Source: Tyto alba (taxonomy: Eukaryota; Chordata; Aves; Strigiformes; Tytonidae). Taken from it: a stretch of 64,000 bases of DNA. The stretch covers positions 6,979,731-7,043,730 of the forward strand of contig NW_024881283.1 of NCBI RefSeq assembly GCF_018691265.1, written 5' to 3'. The notes below the pieces were generated by a model. The model was not told where the DNA came from. It saw only the letters and a program-made list of their open reading frames with translations, and searched no databases. The translations under genes and the position numbers were made by a program. Every line of letters starts with the position of its first letter. The first letter of the stretch is position 1. Positions 12,501-64,000 of the stretch are shown piece after piece.

Positions 12501-15500
12501 AGCTAAGCAGCACACAAGAGTTTGTGCTTGTTTGATAAACCAGAAGTGACACCAGCTAATCTAGAAGGTTTGTGTAATTGGCACATTTCACTTTTGTTCT
12601 TTCAAGCCCTGAACGTATTTTGACTTGCTCTTAATTATGAAGTGAATTATTTCTTCGCTAGAAGACCCAGAAACCCAACAAGCAGAAATCTTCATCCAGA
12701 GTCACAGAAGCCCATCTTTTCAGTATTGAAGCAAATTTCAAAGCAGTGAAATTCCACTCCAAAGCCTGGCCCGAAGAACCTACTTACAAACTTTTTCTTA
12801 GGAGAGAGCCATGGGCCCCACAGGGTATGAAGAACTCAAAGAAAATAATTCTTTCTATTAAAAATAAAAATATTTACCTTTTGCTGTCTCACACTGCTGC
12901 CTGTATGATGGAAGAAATACTCTAACCAAGGATTCGTTTACTGCTTCCTAATTGAAAGTGATACAAACTTTTGTTGTGGGAAAACCAACAGAACCCTGGA
13001 ATTCATTATACGTCTAAATCGAAGCACTCGCTGCCAATGTTCTTAGGTTTTGTGTCAAAAAGCAAGGAGGTATTCTTAATAACTCTTTTCTAAAAAAAGA
13101 GTTTTCGCCAGATGGGTCCCTATGGAGCCCAGCCATTCACCCTGAGACAACGCAGTAATTTTATCACTGCACGTTTAGACAAAAATCACCCAAAATCTTA
13201 AAGTCTAGTACCAAACCAAGGATGTAGCTATGCAATCCTTTTCTAGTCGTATCACATCAGCCCATTTACAGCATCACCATCCATATTTAACATTTATAAC
13301 CCCCTCCCCACACATCATTTAAAAAGTCAGTGGCTCCTTTTGTAAGCGATCAGCCTCTTACCCCAGCACTTTACATGCACTTCTTGACAAAAGAGACCTT
13401 TTACATGTCAATTTATTTTCAGACAAGCATATCTGAAAGGGAGTTTCTCTCTAGAGCAGAATTAGTATTAATGGCAGGTGTTCCAGTGCAACACAAAAGG
13501 AGGAAGGCAGCAAGTTAGCTGAGCTTAAGTAGTAAGACAGCTTGATGTTTTAATAACCAGAGGCAAGAAAATGGAGTGGCAGCAGACCTCCAGCTTTCAT
13601 AGCATGAATGAAGGTTTTATTCTGAGCTCCCTATGTACTTGCAAAAGAAGACCTTGAAATATTTTAAATGTTTTCTTTGCTTTAAAAGAGGGATTAAATT
13701 GTTGAATATTACATGAAAGCGCAGCATCCACCGCACATACTGTCGAACACACTTGTAGGCACTGAGTATTTCTGAAGCCTCCCACGTTTTTGGGAAGACA
13801 GCAGTGGCTACCACGAGGAGGTGGTGGCACGCAGGAGGCCACCAACTGCACAATTCACTGCCCACAAATGGAAAAAGACACAGAAAAAAGAATTCCGTGA
13901 ACTAGCTTGAAGGCGGGGACTTGAAGAGGGTATCTGCATTAGTTGGATGGAAAGTTAGAAAGCAGATCGGTTGCTTGCTGAAGTTTCACCAAGGAAAAAA
14001 AAAAAAAAAGACTGCTGAGGAAGTTACCGGCCTTCAGTTTTAAAGACAGCCTAAATAATCCTGATGGGAATATTTATCAGGCCAAAATACATTTATTTAT
14101 GCTCCGGTTAACTTGACAGAGGTCAGTACCACATCATTAAGCGGAAGGCACGACTACTGTACACAGTGGGAAGAAGGAAAACAGCCTCTCTGCTGGGTCA
14201 ATCTCTTTTACAACAGAAAAGTTGCTGATTTATGCCCCAAAATAGGGGAGTTTAGTCTTTCTTATACAGAAGCTGTATTATATAGAGTGAACTGCTCATT
14301 ACTATTTTCAAGCTCCTTGTCTATGGATTAACACACTGTTTCCACACAGGTTAATTCCAGGTAGACTCGGCTATTTGAGGCTGGATTCCGGGATTTCTGC
14401 TCCCTTGAGCTTTCATACAGACGTACGGGACAAAATCGTAAAGGTCAAGTCGACTTAAACACCTGAAATAACACAATCAGTTCTCCTTGTAAAGATTTCC
14501 TTATGTATGAAAGTTAAACACATTTTTGTCCCTTTTCAAATCAAGACAAAGGTAAGCTATATATCCTCTTTGTCCCAAGTTAAAGCTGAATGACCTCAAA
14601 CTCTTGTGAGAGCAGATAATTTGGTCTTCTCTAAGAGACCGACTGGCTCCCGCTGACAGGCATTGGAGAACCAGCCTGCCACAGGCCCAACTTTCACCCG
14701 AAATAATGAAATTTTGGTTAAGATGACAGCGGTTGGCCCCATCTGTATTCTGGCAAAGGTTTAATACTGTCAGGATGAAACCAGAAAGGGAACGGGGAGG
14801 GCCCACCCGTCCCATTACAAACGCCTACAGTTCTCATACACAGATAGATCAACAAGTCCGTTTTTATTGAGCACTAAAATTTAAAAAGTAACAGCACTTG
14901 GTTGATTTGGAACTAAAAACCAAGACTTAGTTTTACTTATGGAAGGATTACTTGAAACAACTTGGTTAAAAGCACCCCAGAAAGCAAGGTGTAGCCCTTC
15001 TTGTTCATTCTGTTCTCCAGAGATGGAGGTCCCAGAAGCTACAGCTGCACCAAACACGGAGTTCTCTGACTGAAGACCCCAGTGAGGCGGAGGGGGTTGT
15101 TGCTCCGGGTATCAGGGTTTGATGCTCCAGAGATCATCTCACGGCCGGGCAGAGTCTGTGGCAACTGTGGGCTCCTCTCCCTGTGCCCACGGGGCTCTGC
15201 ACTTGGTTGTCCTACGCATCTTGGAGTTGTCACCACTTGGCCTCACAGCAGCACCATTACAGGGAGGATTAAGCAGAGGTTGTAATGTTTTTCCTGACTG
15301 ATACTTGAAAACATTTACAATTTCATACAAGCAAGCCAGCTACCATCCAAGCAGGGTGAACGTTTGGTTTAGGACCCGTCCTGCCGGTCCGTACTGGTGA
15401 GAGGGTCACAGTCCGTGGTGATCACCACCAACACATCCAACCCCATCCACCGGCTCACACCCCACCCTTGAAGTGCAGCGTAGGAAACATTCTGAAAAAC

Positions 15501-16580
15501 TGCCAAGGTGTCTGCCTCAATCCCAACAGCACCCAAAGGGACTGACCCCAGCTCCAGAAAGACACTGTTTATAATGATTGTATTTGTTTCAGGTACTTTG
15601 CACACCTTGTCCCTGGCACGAGAGTTACTGCACGGTTGTAGGAAACACAAGGCAGGTTCATTGGCACCAATGCAAATTTCGTGCCGGAGGAGAAAGCAAA
15701 TATTTTTACGGGAGGCATTTTGCATGGTGGAGTGTCCCCTTCCCCAGCTATCAGCAAAACGCTCAATCCAGCTCTGCTGGGGGGTCGGTGGAAAACCCAG
15801 TGAGAAGATCCAGTGTGCACTGGCACTGGCCCCCTCCTCCCAGTGGCATTGGGCACTAGGGTAGTACTTGGAATAAATACAGAAAAAAAAGCATGACTAT
15901 TTCAGCTTCTCACTGGCTGCTCCAGAGATTAAAACAGGACGCGCCTGGATGAGGGTAGAGGAAGAGAGAGCTGTGTATCTCAGAGAAAATTTTTTTAAGG
16001 AATTCTCCATTTTAGTCAACTGGGACTAAGCAAAAGGGAAAAGTAAAAAATAAAGTTTCCCCTCTTGTTATACGATCAGCCAAAAGTAGCAGAAATTCAC
16101 ATGAGAACCTTTGCTGGCTTCAGTTGCATCCTTGAGCACGTGAGCATTTGCAGTCCCTGTAGCTCTCCTGCTCCTCCTGAGAAACATCCACCACCAAACC
16201 AGGGAGCTCCAGCAATTCCCTGCAAGTCAGAATGAGTCAGGAATTTATTTCTAGCACAGTTTGCCTCCAAGTGTTGGTTTCTATTAGCACTAAAATGTCC
16301 TGAGAGTAAGAAGTTCCCTTCCGCAGCCCGCATCCTGCCACCTTTCCTGTTGATTACTGCCTTATTCTGGTTCTAATTACTTCCCACTGCAAAGTGAGGT
16401 ATTGCACCTGAGAGAAGGTGGCATAATATGCAGCCCTACTACAGTACTGCTGGTTTTCCCATCACAGGGCCAGATGAAAAAGCTCTGCAGATCTCCCAAA
16501 AGACAGGCAAGAAACATTGTCCCTGTATGATGTGGGGAAATGACCAGGGTCGCTTATACTGCAGCTAAAAGTCAGTCAGT
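3600..16580. other. Intergenic region between orphan CpG island and RPS6KA1 3' end
   Basis: About 13 kb with no recognisable exon. It is AT-rich with several blocks dense in TAATTA/CAATTAA cores (around 5.45-5.62, 7.6-7.9, 8.4-8.65 and 9.6-9.8 kb) and few simple repeats, the usual look of vertebrate conserved non-coding DNA. A small GC-rich patch lies at 6.23-6.42 kb. Confidence 0.6.
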
Positions 16581-16605
16581 AAAATAACGTCAACTGAATG
16601 ACATG

Positions 16606-16611
16606 TTTATT
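16606..16611 (-). promoter_or_regulatory. Candidate distal poly(A) signal AATAAA
   Basis: Minus-strand AATAAA in the context GTACAATAAACATG, about 960 nt after the stop. T-rich sequence (GTTATTTTACTGACTGACTTT) follows about 20 nt downstream, as expected of a cleavage site. Confidence 0.5.
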
Positions 16612-16923
16612 GTACAATTCAGAAAGAAACCCTGAGTTACCAGCTGTAGAACAAAGTTAAATTAAAAAAAGAAGGGTGGTTTGTTTCATAGGTTCCTGCT
16701 GAAGGAAGGGAAAACCAAAAATGGTAAAAGCAGCAGCCAAAGCCAGCCCAAAGCCTCAGCTTTGCCGAGAAGGTTCCTTTGTCATCACCACCTGCATGGG
16801 TGACAAACTCCAGGGAGTGATGGGGAGAAGGTGAAGATGGGAAGGCAGAGGGAAGGAAGGAGCCAAACCTAGCTGGTATTCCGGACAGCTGAGCATCTAA
16901 GGGAGTGTTCGGAAAACCCATGG

Positions 16924-16929
16924 TTTATT
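16924..16929 (-). promoter_or_regulatory. Candidate proximal poly(A) signal AATAAA
   Basis: Minus-strand AATAAA about 640 nt after the RPS6KA1 stop, followed by a short T-rich stretch (GGGTTTTCC). One of two likely cleavage signals. Confidence 0.4.
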
Positions 16930-17568
16930 TTGTTCCGAGAACTGCTGGCTGGGCTGGGGCGGGGCAGGAGAGAGGAAGAAAGAGAGTCTGAAAAACCGAC
17001 CTTACACTCTGAACACACACACACACGCACAAAAAGAGAAGTGGAGAGAAGTCCTTTGCAAACACGAGTGCTGCTGGCTAGGATCCTGTGGGGTTGACTT
17101 TGGGAAGGGTATCCAAAGGTTCAAGGGAGGAAAAACCCCAAAGCCTAAACCCCAAACGTTACGCAGTCTTCCAGCTGCAATGGTGTTGGAGAGGATCGAT
17201 TCCAAGAAATGATGCAGCTACAACAAATATCTGGCCCTACAGAGAAAAGGGTGAATCAGAGCTGCTTTTTAGTGCCACTTGACATCAGTTATACATTGTA
17301 GTTCTCATATACACAGATGGATGTCTTTAAAAATTGACAATGTACACTTCAAAAAAGTTTTACAGTGAAGTTCTCTCAGCAAAGATCAGTCCACACAAGG
17401 AGGAGCCAGTCTTTCAGAAGCAGGAAGGCACTTGGCCTTTTGAGAACAAGTCCTCAAGGGAGCTCCTGTGCAGGCATTGACCTCCCGATCTCCTGCCCCC
17501 CGTCTTCAGTAGATGTGCAAAGTCTGGTGTGCCTGCACCACACCGTGCGGCTGCAGATCGCCCCAACT

Positions 17569-56743
<39,175 letters not shown>

Positions 56744-56824
56744 GCTGCCGGCGGGCTGCCCCGCGGGGGCTCTCGGAGCGGCGCTGGCCACCGGCTCCCC
56801 GGGCCGGGCCGGGCCGGCAGCGGC

Positions 56825-56884
56825 GGGGCGGGGCGGGGCGGGGCGGGGCGGGGCGGGGCGGGGCGGGGCGGGGCGGGGCGGGGC
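56825..56884. repeat. (GGGGC)12 pentanucleotide array in the RPS6KA1 promoter
   Basis: Twelve perfect GGGGC units starting about 80 bases upstream of the RSK1 ATG. Each pair of units contains an Sp1-type GC box, and the G runs could form G-quadruplexes. It lies in the 5' leader or core promoter. Confidence 0.97.
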
Positions 56885-56911
56885 GGCTCCGCCCGCCGGG
56901 GCCGGGGAGCA

Positions 56912-56934
56912 GGGGGGGGGGGGGGGGGGGGGGG
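56912..56934. repeat. Poly-G tract (23 G)
   Basis: Uninterrupted G run just upstream of the GGGGC array; homopolymer length may be imprecise in assemblies. Confidence 0.9.
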
Positions 56935-57099
56935 CTCGGCCCGGCGGGTCCCCCGGGGGGCTGCTGGGCTGGGGGGAGCCCGGCAGATCGGGGCAGCTGG
57001 GTGGGGAGTTCGGGCTGGAGGCATCGAGCGACCAGTTAGCTCAGCGTGTGGCGGGTTTGCGAAGGGACAACGGTGATGCCTCCTGCGGGTAGCGGGGGG

Positions 57100-57197
57100 G
57101 TGGGCTGTGGGTTGGAAGGGACCTTAAAGATGAGCCAAGTCCAACGCCCCTGCCACGGGCAGGGACACCTTCCACTAGACCAGGTTGCTGAGAGCCT
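57100..57197 (-). mobile_element. CR1 LINE 3'-end fragment
   Basis: Plus strand reads GGTTGGAAGGGACCTTAAAG, then a stretch ending GGGCAGGGACACCTTCCACT and AGACCAGGTTGCT, the reverse complement of the CR1 3' region known from birds and reptiles. About 100 bp, truncated at both ends, so inactive. Confidence 0.88.
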
Positions 57198-58045
57198 TAG
57201 TGGTGATCCGTTCCCCGGCAGCTGCATCCTTCCCTGGGCATTTTACCCCCATAAATTTTGGAAGCAAAGAGAGCTTAAAAAGGTTGGGAGGGTGCTGCTC
57301 GCTCCTCGGAAGGCGAGGAGTCTAGCAAGGCAATCCTCAAGGCAGCATGAACACCTGAACATCTACTGAAAATACACAGTGCCGAGTGTCCCACTCCTCT
57401 GTGCCTTGGAAAGATTTTTTTTTTTTTCTCTAAGAGTGTCCAGGCGTTTCACTGTACACACAGTGCTGCACAGCATCGCCGGAAGAAGAGGCGGTGAGGA
57501 TCAACTCGGTGTCAATTCAAATATTGCTGCTTAAAACAGGAAACTGCTCTGGGAAATCCGGATTCCAAGTTTGAGATGCACAATGAGTCACCACTGCTCA
57601 CTGCCTGCAGTGTGTGTGTGTGTCCCCCGCCTTCCCTATAAAACCTGGATAAAAAACATATCCACCTTTCTACGGCATTTCGGGAGCCTCGGAAGAAAGG
57701 TGCTTTAAGCACAAGTGTTCCTAATTCATGGCTATTTTCACCTGCTAGGTTTTTCAAATAGGAAAGTTTTCTTCTACTCACATTTTATCAAACCCCAAAG
57801 CACCACATTTTCATGTTTCATTATAAAAGTATTTGATTAAAAAAAAAAATAAAACAAACCAAACCAAAACATTTTAAAGGGTGCATCGCTAAGGGTTGAC
57901 TTCATCAAGGTGTGGCTGGAAATATTTAATGTGCCTAAGTGAAAGCATATACAGCTGGGGTTTTGCATTCTGAGGGCAGCTGTCCCAGTCAGCCAGGGCT
58001 GTACAGCCCTTAGCCCTCAACCTGTTCAGAGAGGGCCACAAACTC

Positions 58046-58066
58046 AAAAAAAAAAAAAAAAAAAAA
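58046..58066. repeat. Poly-A tract (21 A)
   Basis: A run in the upstream flank; another of 17 A lies at 59,024-59,040. Confidence 0.85.
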
Positions 58067-60628
58067 GCCAAATTAGGACAGAGCCCAGTGCTTTGAAAAA
58101 TTCCAGTTAATCTTCACAGCGCCTGAAGCTAAAGTGTAAGTCATTATCAGGACCTGCTTGTGATTTAGGATAGAGGTGTCATCTTTTTTGCATGTGGGGG
58201 AATTGAGTGTAGAAAATTCCCACAGTGACAATGTTTGAGCCAAGCCTGGGAGCTGCTGCCTCCAAGTCCCGTGCTTAGAGCCCCGCTCAGTGCTGTAAAT
58301 GCTGGAGCCCCAGATGAAGACATTAAATAACACAAATCCACCCGACTGGTACTAAGTTATAGCCAATTAAACTCATGTCACTTACTGTTGGAGCACGCTG
58401 AAACAGATCTTGTGGAGAGTTATTCATTCAGCTCCAAAGCTATCTATAATTTCCCCTTATTGCCTGGTACACGGCCTGCCGTCTGGTTACAGCCATCCTC
58501 CAGCTGCTGCAACCTGCTTTAAATGGCATCAATAACACGATGATGTCAAAACTGGCATCCCATTTACCTTCTTTAGTTGCTTGCGAAAAGCACCTCCCTT
58601 TGCTCCTGTGTCAGGTCCAGGGTAGGAATGCGGGGGGGGGGGGTGAGGGTAGGACAGAGGTCTCTGCAGCCTTTCTGGAAAGAGAACAAAATAAGACACT
58701 ACTCGGTGACCTGCCATGTTTTAACACCAGGCCCCGTGAATCCAACCTTTGGACATCACATCCTGATGCACGTGGAGCTTCCCACCTGGGTGCTGAGCCC
58801 ACAGGTAATACTGAAGCCACAGTTCCAGGCACAAAGGCCATTTCCCATTAGGTGACCCACCAAATGCCTCCCAGCTTCCAAGAAGGGCTACTCATGGAAG
58901 TCAGGTAGGATCAGATGCCGAGCAGTTACCTGTAGCATCTGAGGGGATCATCTCAGCCAGGCTGGTCATTAATGCCTGGGAAATTTCTGACTCCAAGGTC
59001 ATGACTGTTATCATATGCAGTTTAAAAAAAAAAAAAAAAAGTTAAAAATAAATGACTTTCAAAGTGTTGAAAGGTTATAGGGTGGTACAGTAACTAGCAG
59101 AAAAGCAAGTTTTCATTTTCAAGGTCACAGTGAAAGGTTAATGGGCAATATCCAGAGGAACAGTTTGAAAGGCAGAGCAAGGCCTGTTGCAGTTCGGTGA
59201 GGGAAGGGAGAAAGGAACTGCTGCTGTTTCCATCCCCTGGCACGTCTATTGAGATGCAGAAAGTCCTTCATATTTCACAGCAGAAAGACAGGCAGGCTGA
59301 CCATGATCTTGACAAAAGACAGAAATGATGAATCTTTATGGAGCAATGACTTCTTTAGGCTGGAAGAAAAAGACGGCTCTAAACCCATGGGTACCACTGT
59401 ACCTAAATAAAACTACCAAATTAACTTGCCCACTTCTTTTAATAAACCAGCAAATCGGGGAGACCACAAACGACTTGTGCATGATTATTCCCTGCATCTC
59501 TGCAGCTGCTTTTATTAAAGGCTAGGAGAGGATTTTGCCGATGTAGCTCTACAGTATCCTCAAAGTTATACTAACACCCCCCAAAAAACCTGTATAATAC
59601 CACATCAATTCAGCAGCAATGCTGGGTAGTCAAGCTGAGGTCTCTCAATCCCCAGCTCCAGGACTCAAAGAGAAGACATCTATCTTCTGATAGAAGCTCT
59701 TATCAGACTGACCTTCCCTCGATTCCTGCACCTGATAACGCTGAATCCGTAGACGATTAACAGAACGTGAAACGTGCCACACGAGGTTGCTGGGAAGTCC
59801 AGGGTGTTTGGGTAAGAGAAATGAGGTAGTGGTATCCCCAAGGTTTGTTTTCTAGTAAAAGAACAGCTATAAAAAGCAGCCCCTACCCCAAAAGCAGGGT
59901 ACAAAAAGTATTCTTTGGAGTTGAACAGCAGAGCCGGCTGTTTGGGTGACTGTCATGGCTAAATACAGTGATTAAAACATATATACTGGCATTTTTCTGA
60001 GGCAGTTGCAGGCTGGGGAGAGCTGCTGCTAGGGTAAACAGAGATTCCAAATCAGCTGGATGGCCCTTTTGTCAGCATCACATTTGCTGAAAATTCAAAA
60101 TGCTGCAATTTTAAAAACATCAAATCCTCCTAAGTACAATTATAGATATTTTTGCCCCTGCAGCTGGATGGCTTTTGATGTATAATGTTTTCCTTTTCAG
60201 GGAGGTTGACAACATTTGTTAAGCCTGTTATCCCCAGAGAAGCATTTTTACAGCAGACATATCAAGACTGGTCCGTATCCACATCACTAGATCTGATTTT
60301 TCCTCATTATTCCAAAAGCTGCCCAAGTGATTCTCCACCTAACCATACAGTAACCCAGTGCTCCCATGGCTCACCACATCCTTTCCTTTTACCGAAGCCA
60401 GGGAGCAGCTCTCGTTAGCTGTCTGCTTCATGCTACGCTGCTTTTACACATATAAGGAAATGCAAAAAGCTTGCAGGCACGAGAACTCGCAAGCTGAGTC
60501 CCAAATGCCTGTTACAATTTACAGACTCGTGTAATCTGCTTTGTGTTCACGCTAAGACAGTCGTTTAATTAGAGCTCGCAGCAACCCTCTTTGTATTTTT
60601 AAGATTGACTAATCAGTTCTGTAGTTCA

Positions 60629-60728
60629 TTGTTATCCCCTCTGTACTAATAGGGAAACTGAGTCATGTTTTCAATAGGTTGTCAGGACAGAACTTGAACT
60701 CCACGTCCTGTCTTCTAATCCCCAGGTC
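60629..60728 (-). mobile_element. Ancient MIR/L2-type fossil
   Basis: Plus strand contains GTTATCCCCTCTGTACTAAT followed by AGGGAAACTGAGTCATG, then CAGGACAGAACTTGAACTCC. This is diverged but ordered like the reverse complement of the MIR/L2 core (TTATCCCC..ACAGATGAGGAAACTGAGG..GAACCCAGG). Confidence 0.55.
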
Positions 60729-63700
60729 TCGATTCACGATCTCATTTCCTTGTCTCTTCTGCTTTGTTTTGCCACTATGAAGGAAGAGATGATAGATCAC
60801 CTTGTTTTGATCCCAGGGACACGTTTTTCCTTAGTGTGGTACAAATATCACATTGCAGATGTAAAGCAGGGGCCCTGGCAGTGAGAAACTTTGGCTGTGT
60901 TTAATTGCTTTTTGCTTTTCGGACAGATTTCTTTCCGTTCCTTAGCACCGTGTGTGATTGCAGCTGCCTCAAATGCCAGTGTTTTCCAAGGCAGGTCCAG
61001 GCAGCGGTCGGAATGCAGAAACTGCACCACAGCAGGCAGTGGGATGAAGAGCTCCTCGGGGAGCACAGCCCAGGCAGCTCTCACTCCCCCTGAACAGCGT
61101 TTGTGCAGACTGAAGGCTCATTCATAGAGCAAACACCCTTAACCTCTGCCAACGCTTCCCCGCAAAGGTGAGCATCATGCTACCTTGCTCAGCTTATTTG
61201 CGTTTCTCAAGGTGTCTAGCATGTCTGAAGCCCCTTCTTTTGCAGAATATATTGCATTTTGCCTGCTGGTTCTGCAAACTATCAGTCTGCTAAGCCCACC
61301 CTACTTCTACGTGGTATTACTGTAAACCATGCCATCCCTCCATGGACCAGATCTCCTGAAACATCTCCCAGGGAGCCCCTGGCTGAAACACACACAGCTC
61401 AAGCCAGGGAAGAGTTTTGCTAGCGGAATTGATTAAGCTGTTGGCTCCAGGAAATGTGCTTAATTTGTGAGTTTTGCACCTATCTCTCAGGGACACTGAG
61501 ACTGAACTGCAGCCAAGAGGTGCCTTGAGGACAGGGACCTGTCAGAGCCGGGATGTGGCCCGGAAAGGCAGGGGAGGCGATGGAGAATGAGCGGCGAGGC
61601 AGCGAGGCCGTATCTGCTGGTTGCCATGGATACAATCGCTGCCAGCCTCCTGTATCAGTTACCTTCCCTTTCCTGGATGCAAATAAACGAGCGGTGGTCT
61701 GCTCCTGTTCCTATGCAGGACACAACCCTTGACATCCAAACAAAAGGAGAAAATCATCTATTTCAAACCTAGACATCTCTTCTTAACATCATCTGAGGGG
61801 AGAGTGGGAGGTGACTTGCTTTTTCGGTATTCGAACTATGCGAGTCTGATAATGCTCTGCCCAATTGCATTTGGTGCTGCCCTAACCTTTGGCTATTTCC
61901 GAGGACCTCAGAGGAGCTATTTTCACAGCCCATTCAGCCTTTTGGATTCATGACAAGCTGCTCTGGACCTGGGCTCTGCCGGCTGCACACGCTTGCTGTT
62001 GCCTTAGCACGCACACCCGGGCACCCTGCAGGCTCCAGTGACTTCAGCTCCCTGTTTCAAAGGAAAAACGAGAGGTCGAGCATGGCTCAAATGACACCTG
62101 AGAAAGGCTTTTACAAAATCCCATATAAAATATAAGCAATTGCTTTATTTTTATTTTTAATTTTAATTTGTAAAGCAGGTCTGCAGCCCAGGCGATAAGT
62201 TATTTAGAGAGAGTTACCTGGCAAATTTTGTTTTTAATTAGCATACAGATACATGTTTGTAGTTTATTTCAGTGTAGCACTATGCGAGGGAGTGATAACA
62301 TGAAAGAAAAAACTCTTAGAAACTGTAAACAGAAGTGAAACTGCCAGGCCTGTTTTCACTGTCCCTTAGCCAGGGAGAAAGCTGAGTAAACAACAGTGCT
62401 AAGTACAGTCAGTTTTTATGGTTCTTTTAGGTTTAAGAACTTGTAAACAAGCAATGGAGCTTTTAAGTGGATACAAATAGATGCCTTCAGTTTTGTGCTA
62501 CTTACAGAGCACACAGGTCCCAGTTCCTCCAGACAGGGTAGGGGAAAACAAAAGCACATTTCAACAGAAACCCAGCTCCAGCAAGAGGAAAATGTCATTC
62601 CTGTGTTCGCGGTCTCAAGCCTACATCATGCAACTGAACAAGTCTCATCCTGTTTAACAGAGGGCACACACAAATACCCGTTCCTAATTACCCTGTTCCA
62701 CAGTTTGGGATGCCATCATTCCAAGTAAAAAAATAAAAATAAAAATTGCAACCATTCAAAATTGAACATGAATTTCAGAAATCCCAGTGAGAAGCCTAAA
62801 GACCCCAGAAAATTGTTTTCTTTAGGGGAAAAAACAAACTTTATTTCTGGTTTAAGACTGATATGCTCATGACGGGCAGTATTTTACTTCTCAGTCCTCT
62901 TACAAAACAGAGATTGTTGCACACATCCAGCCTTGAAAAGCCACAACCCCAAAATGACCAGAGAAATAAAGTTTCAAAAGAAGAGAAATGATCCTGACTG
63001 GGAATATTTTGGCCTAATGACCAATTGTATTACATGGGAAGACATAATACAAGCATGCTTTTTGAGAGAGGTGTGGGAAAGAGGTGCCTTCATCATTTAG
63101 GGAGAGGGAAGCAGGTCTCCAACTTCTCTTCTAATACCACTTGTTTTCTGTATTTTAGAACCTGATTAAGATAGCACAGCAGCACAGATACGACTCGGCT
63201 GGCTTGCATGGTCGGGTAGCAGATACATCTACACAGTGCTCAATGGTTTCCTTGTTGGAGAGTGGAAAGAAGGCATAACAGGTTCAGTGATGTCAGAAAC
63301 CTGATTACTTAGCAAAAGAAAATCTATCTGTCCCTCATCAGCATTAAAAAAAACAAACCAAAACAGAACAGATCCTGGAGTTAGGGAGGCTCTTAGGTAC
63401 TTTGCAGCGTTGCATGTCTTGCAGCACACCGTGAAACAGTGTAGAAATACGAACTTGGTACTTTGCCACTCGATTATTTAAATTGCTCTTTTCCTCCTTT
63501 CACCTGCACGATGAGTAAAGGAAGAGAGCTTGGAGACTGCTCTTTAGACATTCTTTCCAAGAGAGGTACTTGTGGTTTATATTAGCAATGTAAGGACTGG
63601 CCAGCTGGGCCTTTTCTGGATCTCTGAAGAGAGGCTTGCTGTGTTTCTCAGTGAGTTTACCTAGAGTACTTACACCTCTGCTGATGAGAGAGGAACCACT

Positions 63701-64000
63701 TGATCCTTAACTGGAAAAACCCTCTTTCAGAATTATTTCCTAGTGCCCATACAGGCATTCAAAGTTCAGCCTAAAGGGTTTTCTGTTAGCAGTCTAAAAA
63801 TCTGCCTGCCTGATTCTTGTGTGCTGCTATAATTTCATTGTCATACTCCAGAATTACTCAGAAAGGGTAATTTCTAAGATGAAAAGCAGGAAGCTTACTT
63901 TTATATTTCTTCTGCTAAACTTTGTGGGCATCCATGTGATCAAAAGCCATCTCTTGGTTACGCTGCAGCTGTGTCTTGCCTTTGTCACTGTGAAGAGGGG

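Larger units (their letters stand above)
16590..17568 (-). other. RPS6KA1: RPS6KA1 3' untranslated region (probable extent)
   Basis: Sequence after the stop codon up to the second candidate poly(A) signal. The length of about 1 kb is plausible for an RSK1 3'UTR. No open frame of note. The true end is not determined by sequence alone; a further signal at about 14,862-14,867 would give a 2.7-kb UTR. Confidence 0.5.
57200..64000. other. Upstream flank of RPS6KA1, no gene seen
   Basis: No recognisable coding exon on either strand. HMGN2, the neighbour on this side in mammals, is not visible. Contains poly-A tracts, a short TG repeat (57,611-57,622) and a MIR/L2-like fossil at 60.6 kb. Confidence 0.6.

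Noticed and set aside
1..16580. ARID1A exons expected from mammalian gene order
   Set aside because: None of the characteristic Ala/Gly/Pro-Gln-rich ARID1A sequence is visible on either strand.
56744..56791. N-terminal extension of RSK1 exon 1 (reading from a GTG)
   Set aside because: No ATG; the ATG at 56,743 matches the known RSK1 N-terminus and has a good context.
61620..61633. X-box-like RFX site GTTGCCATGGATAC
   Set aside because: The second half site deviates from consensus and no gene start lies beside it.
57200..64000. HMGN2 exons expected upstream of RPS6KA1
   Set aside because: No Lys/Ala/Pro-rich HMGN nucleosome-binding segment seen in any frame.

Overview
The window is vertebrate nuclear DNA, most likely from a bird. 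It holds one recognisable protein-coding gene on the minus strand: RPS6KA1, encoding ribosomal protein S6 kinase alpha-1 (RSK1/p90RSK). Bird origin is inferred from the compact introns in the kinase half, the GC-rich microchromosome-like promoters with G/C homopolymers, the very low repeat load, and a CR1 LINE fragment of the sauropsid type at 57.1 kb. I can follow all 22 coding exons from the ATG at 56,743 down to the TGA at 17,569. Every junction keeps phase and the summed CDS is 2,205 nt (734 codons plus stop), one residue shorter than human RSK1 as I remember it.

Layout, left to right. 1-0.95 kb is AT-rich flank. 0.95-1.5 kb is a degenerate minisatellite. 1.45-3.5 kb is an orphan CpG island to which no gene can be assigned. 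3.6-16.5 kb is non-coding and AT-rich, with blocks rich in homeodomain-type TAATTA cores that look like conserved regulatory DNA. 16.6-17.57 kb is the RPS6KA1 3'UTR with two candidate poly(A) signals. 17.57-28.4 kb is the dense kinase part (exons 22 to 3). 28.4-50.2 kb is the large second intron. 50.2 kb holds exon 2, 50.3-56.7 kb is intron 1, and 56.7 kb holds exon 1 inside a CpG-island promoter with a (GGGGC)12 array. 57.1-64 kb is upstream flank with a CR1 fragment, an old MIR/L2-like fossil and no gene I recognise. In mammals RPS6KA1 lies between HMGN2 and ARID1A; no exon of either was recognised here.

The gene product is a two-kinase protein. The N-terminal AGC kinase (about residues 60-320) phosphorylates substrates. 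The C-terminal CaMK-type kinase (about 415-672) is activated by ERK and phosphorylates the linker. All expected regulatory sites are present: S221, T359, S363, S380, T572 and the C-terminal ERK-docking tail ending STTL.

The most interesting observations concern the RSK1 N-terminus. Intron 2 contains an alternative first coding exon (31,106-31,225, 40 codons) that ends in exactly the right phase. It resembles the alternative N-terminus of human RSK1 and the N-terminus of the paralogue RSK3, suggesting a dual-promoter arrangement older than the RSK1/RSK3 split. Intron 2 also contains a 54-nt, phase-0/0 exon-like segment with very good splice signals (33,151-33,204) that I do not recognise and that may be a cassette exon adding 18 residues ahead of the N-terminal kinase. 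I found no operon-like, CRISPR, tRNA/rRNA or viral system.
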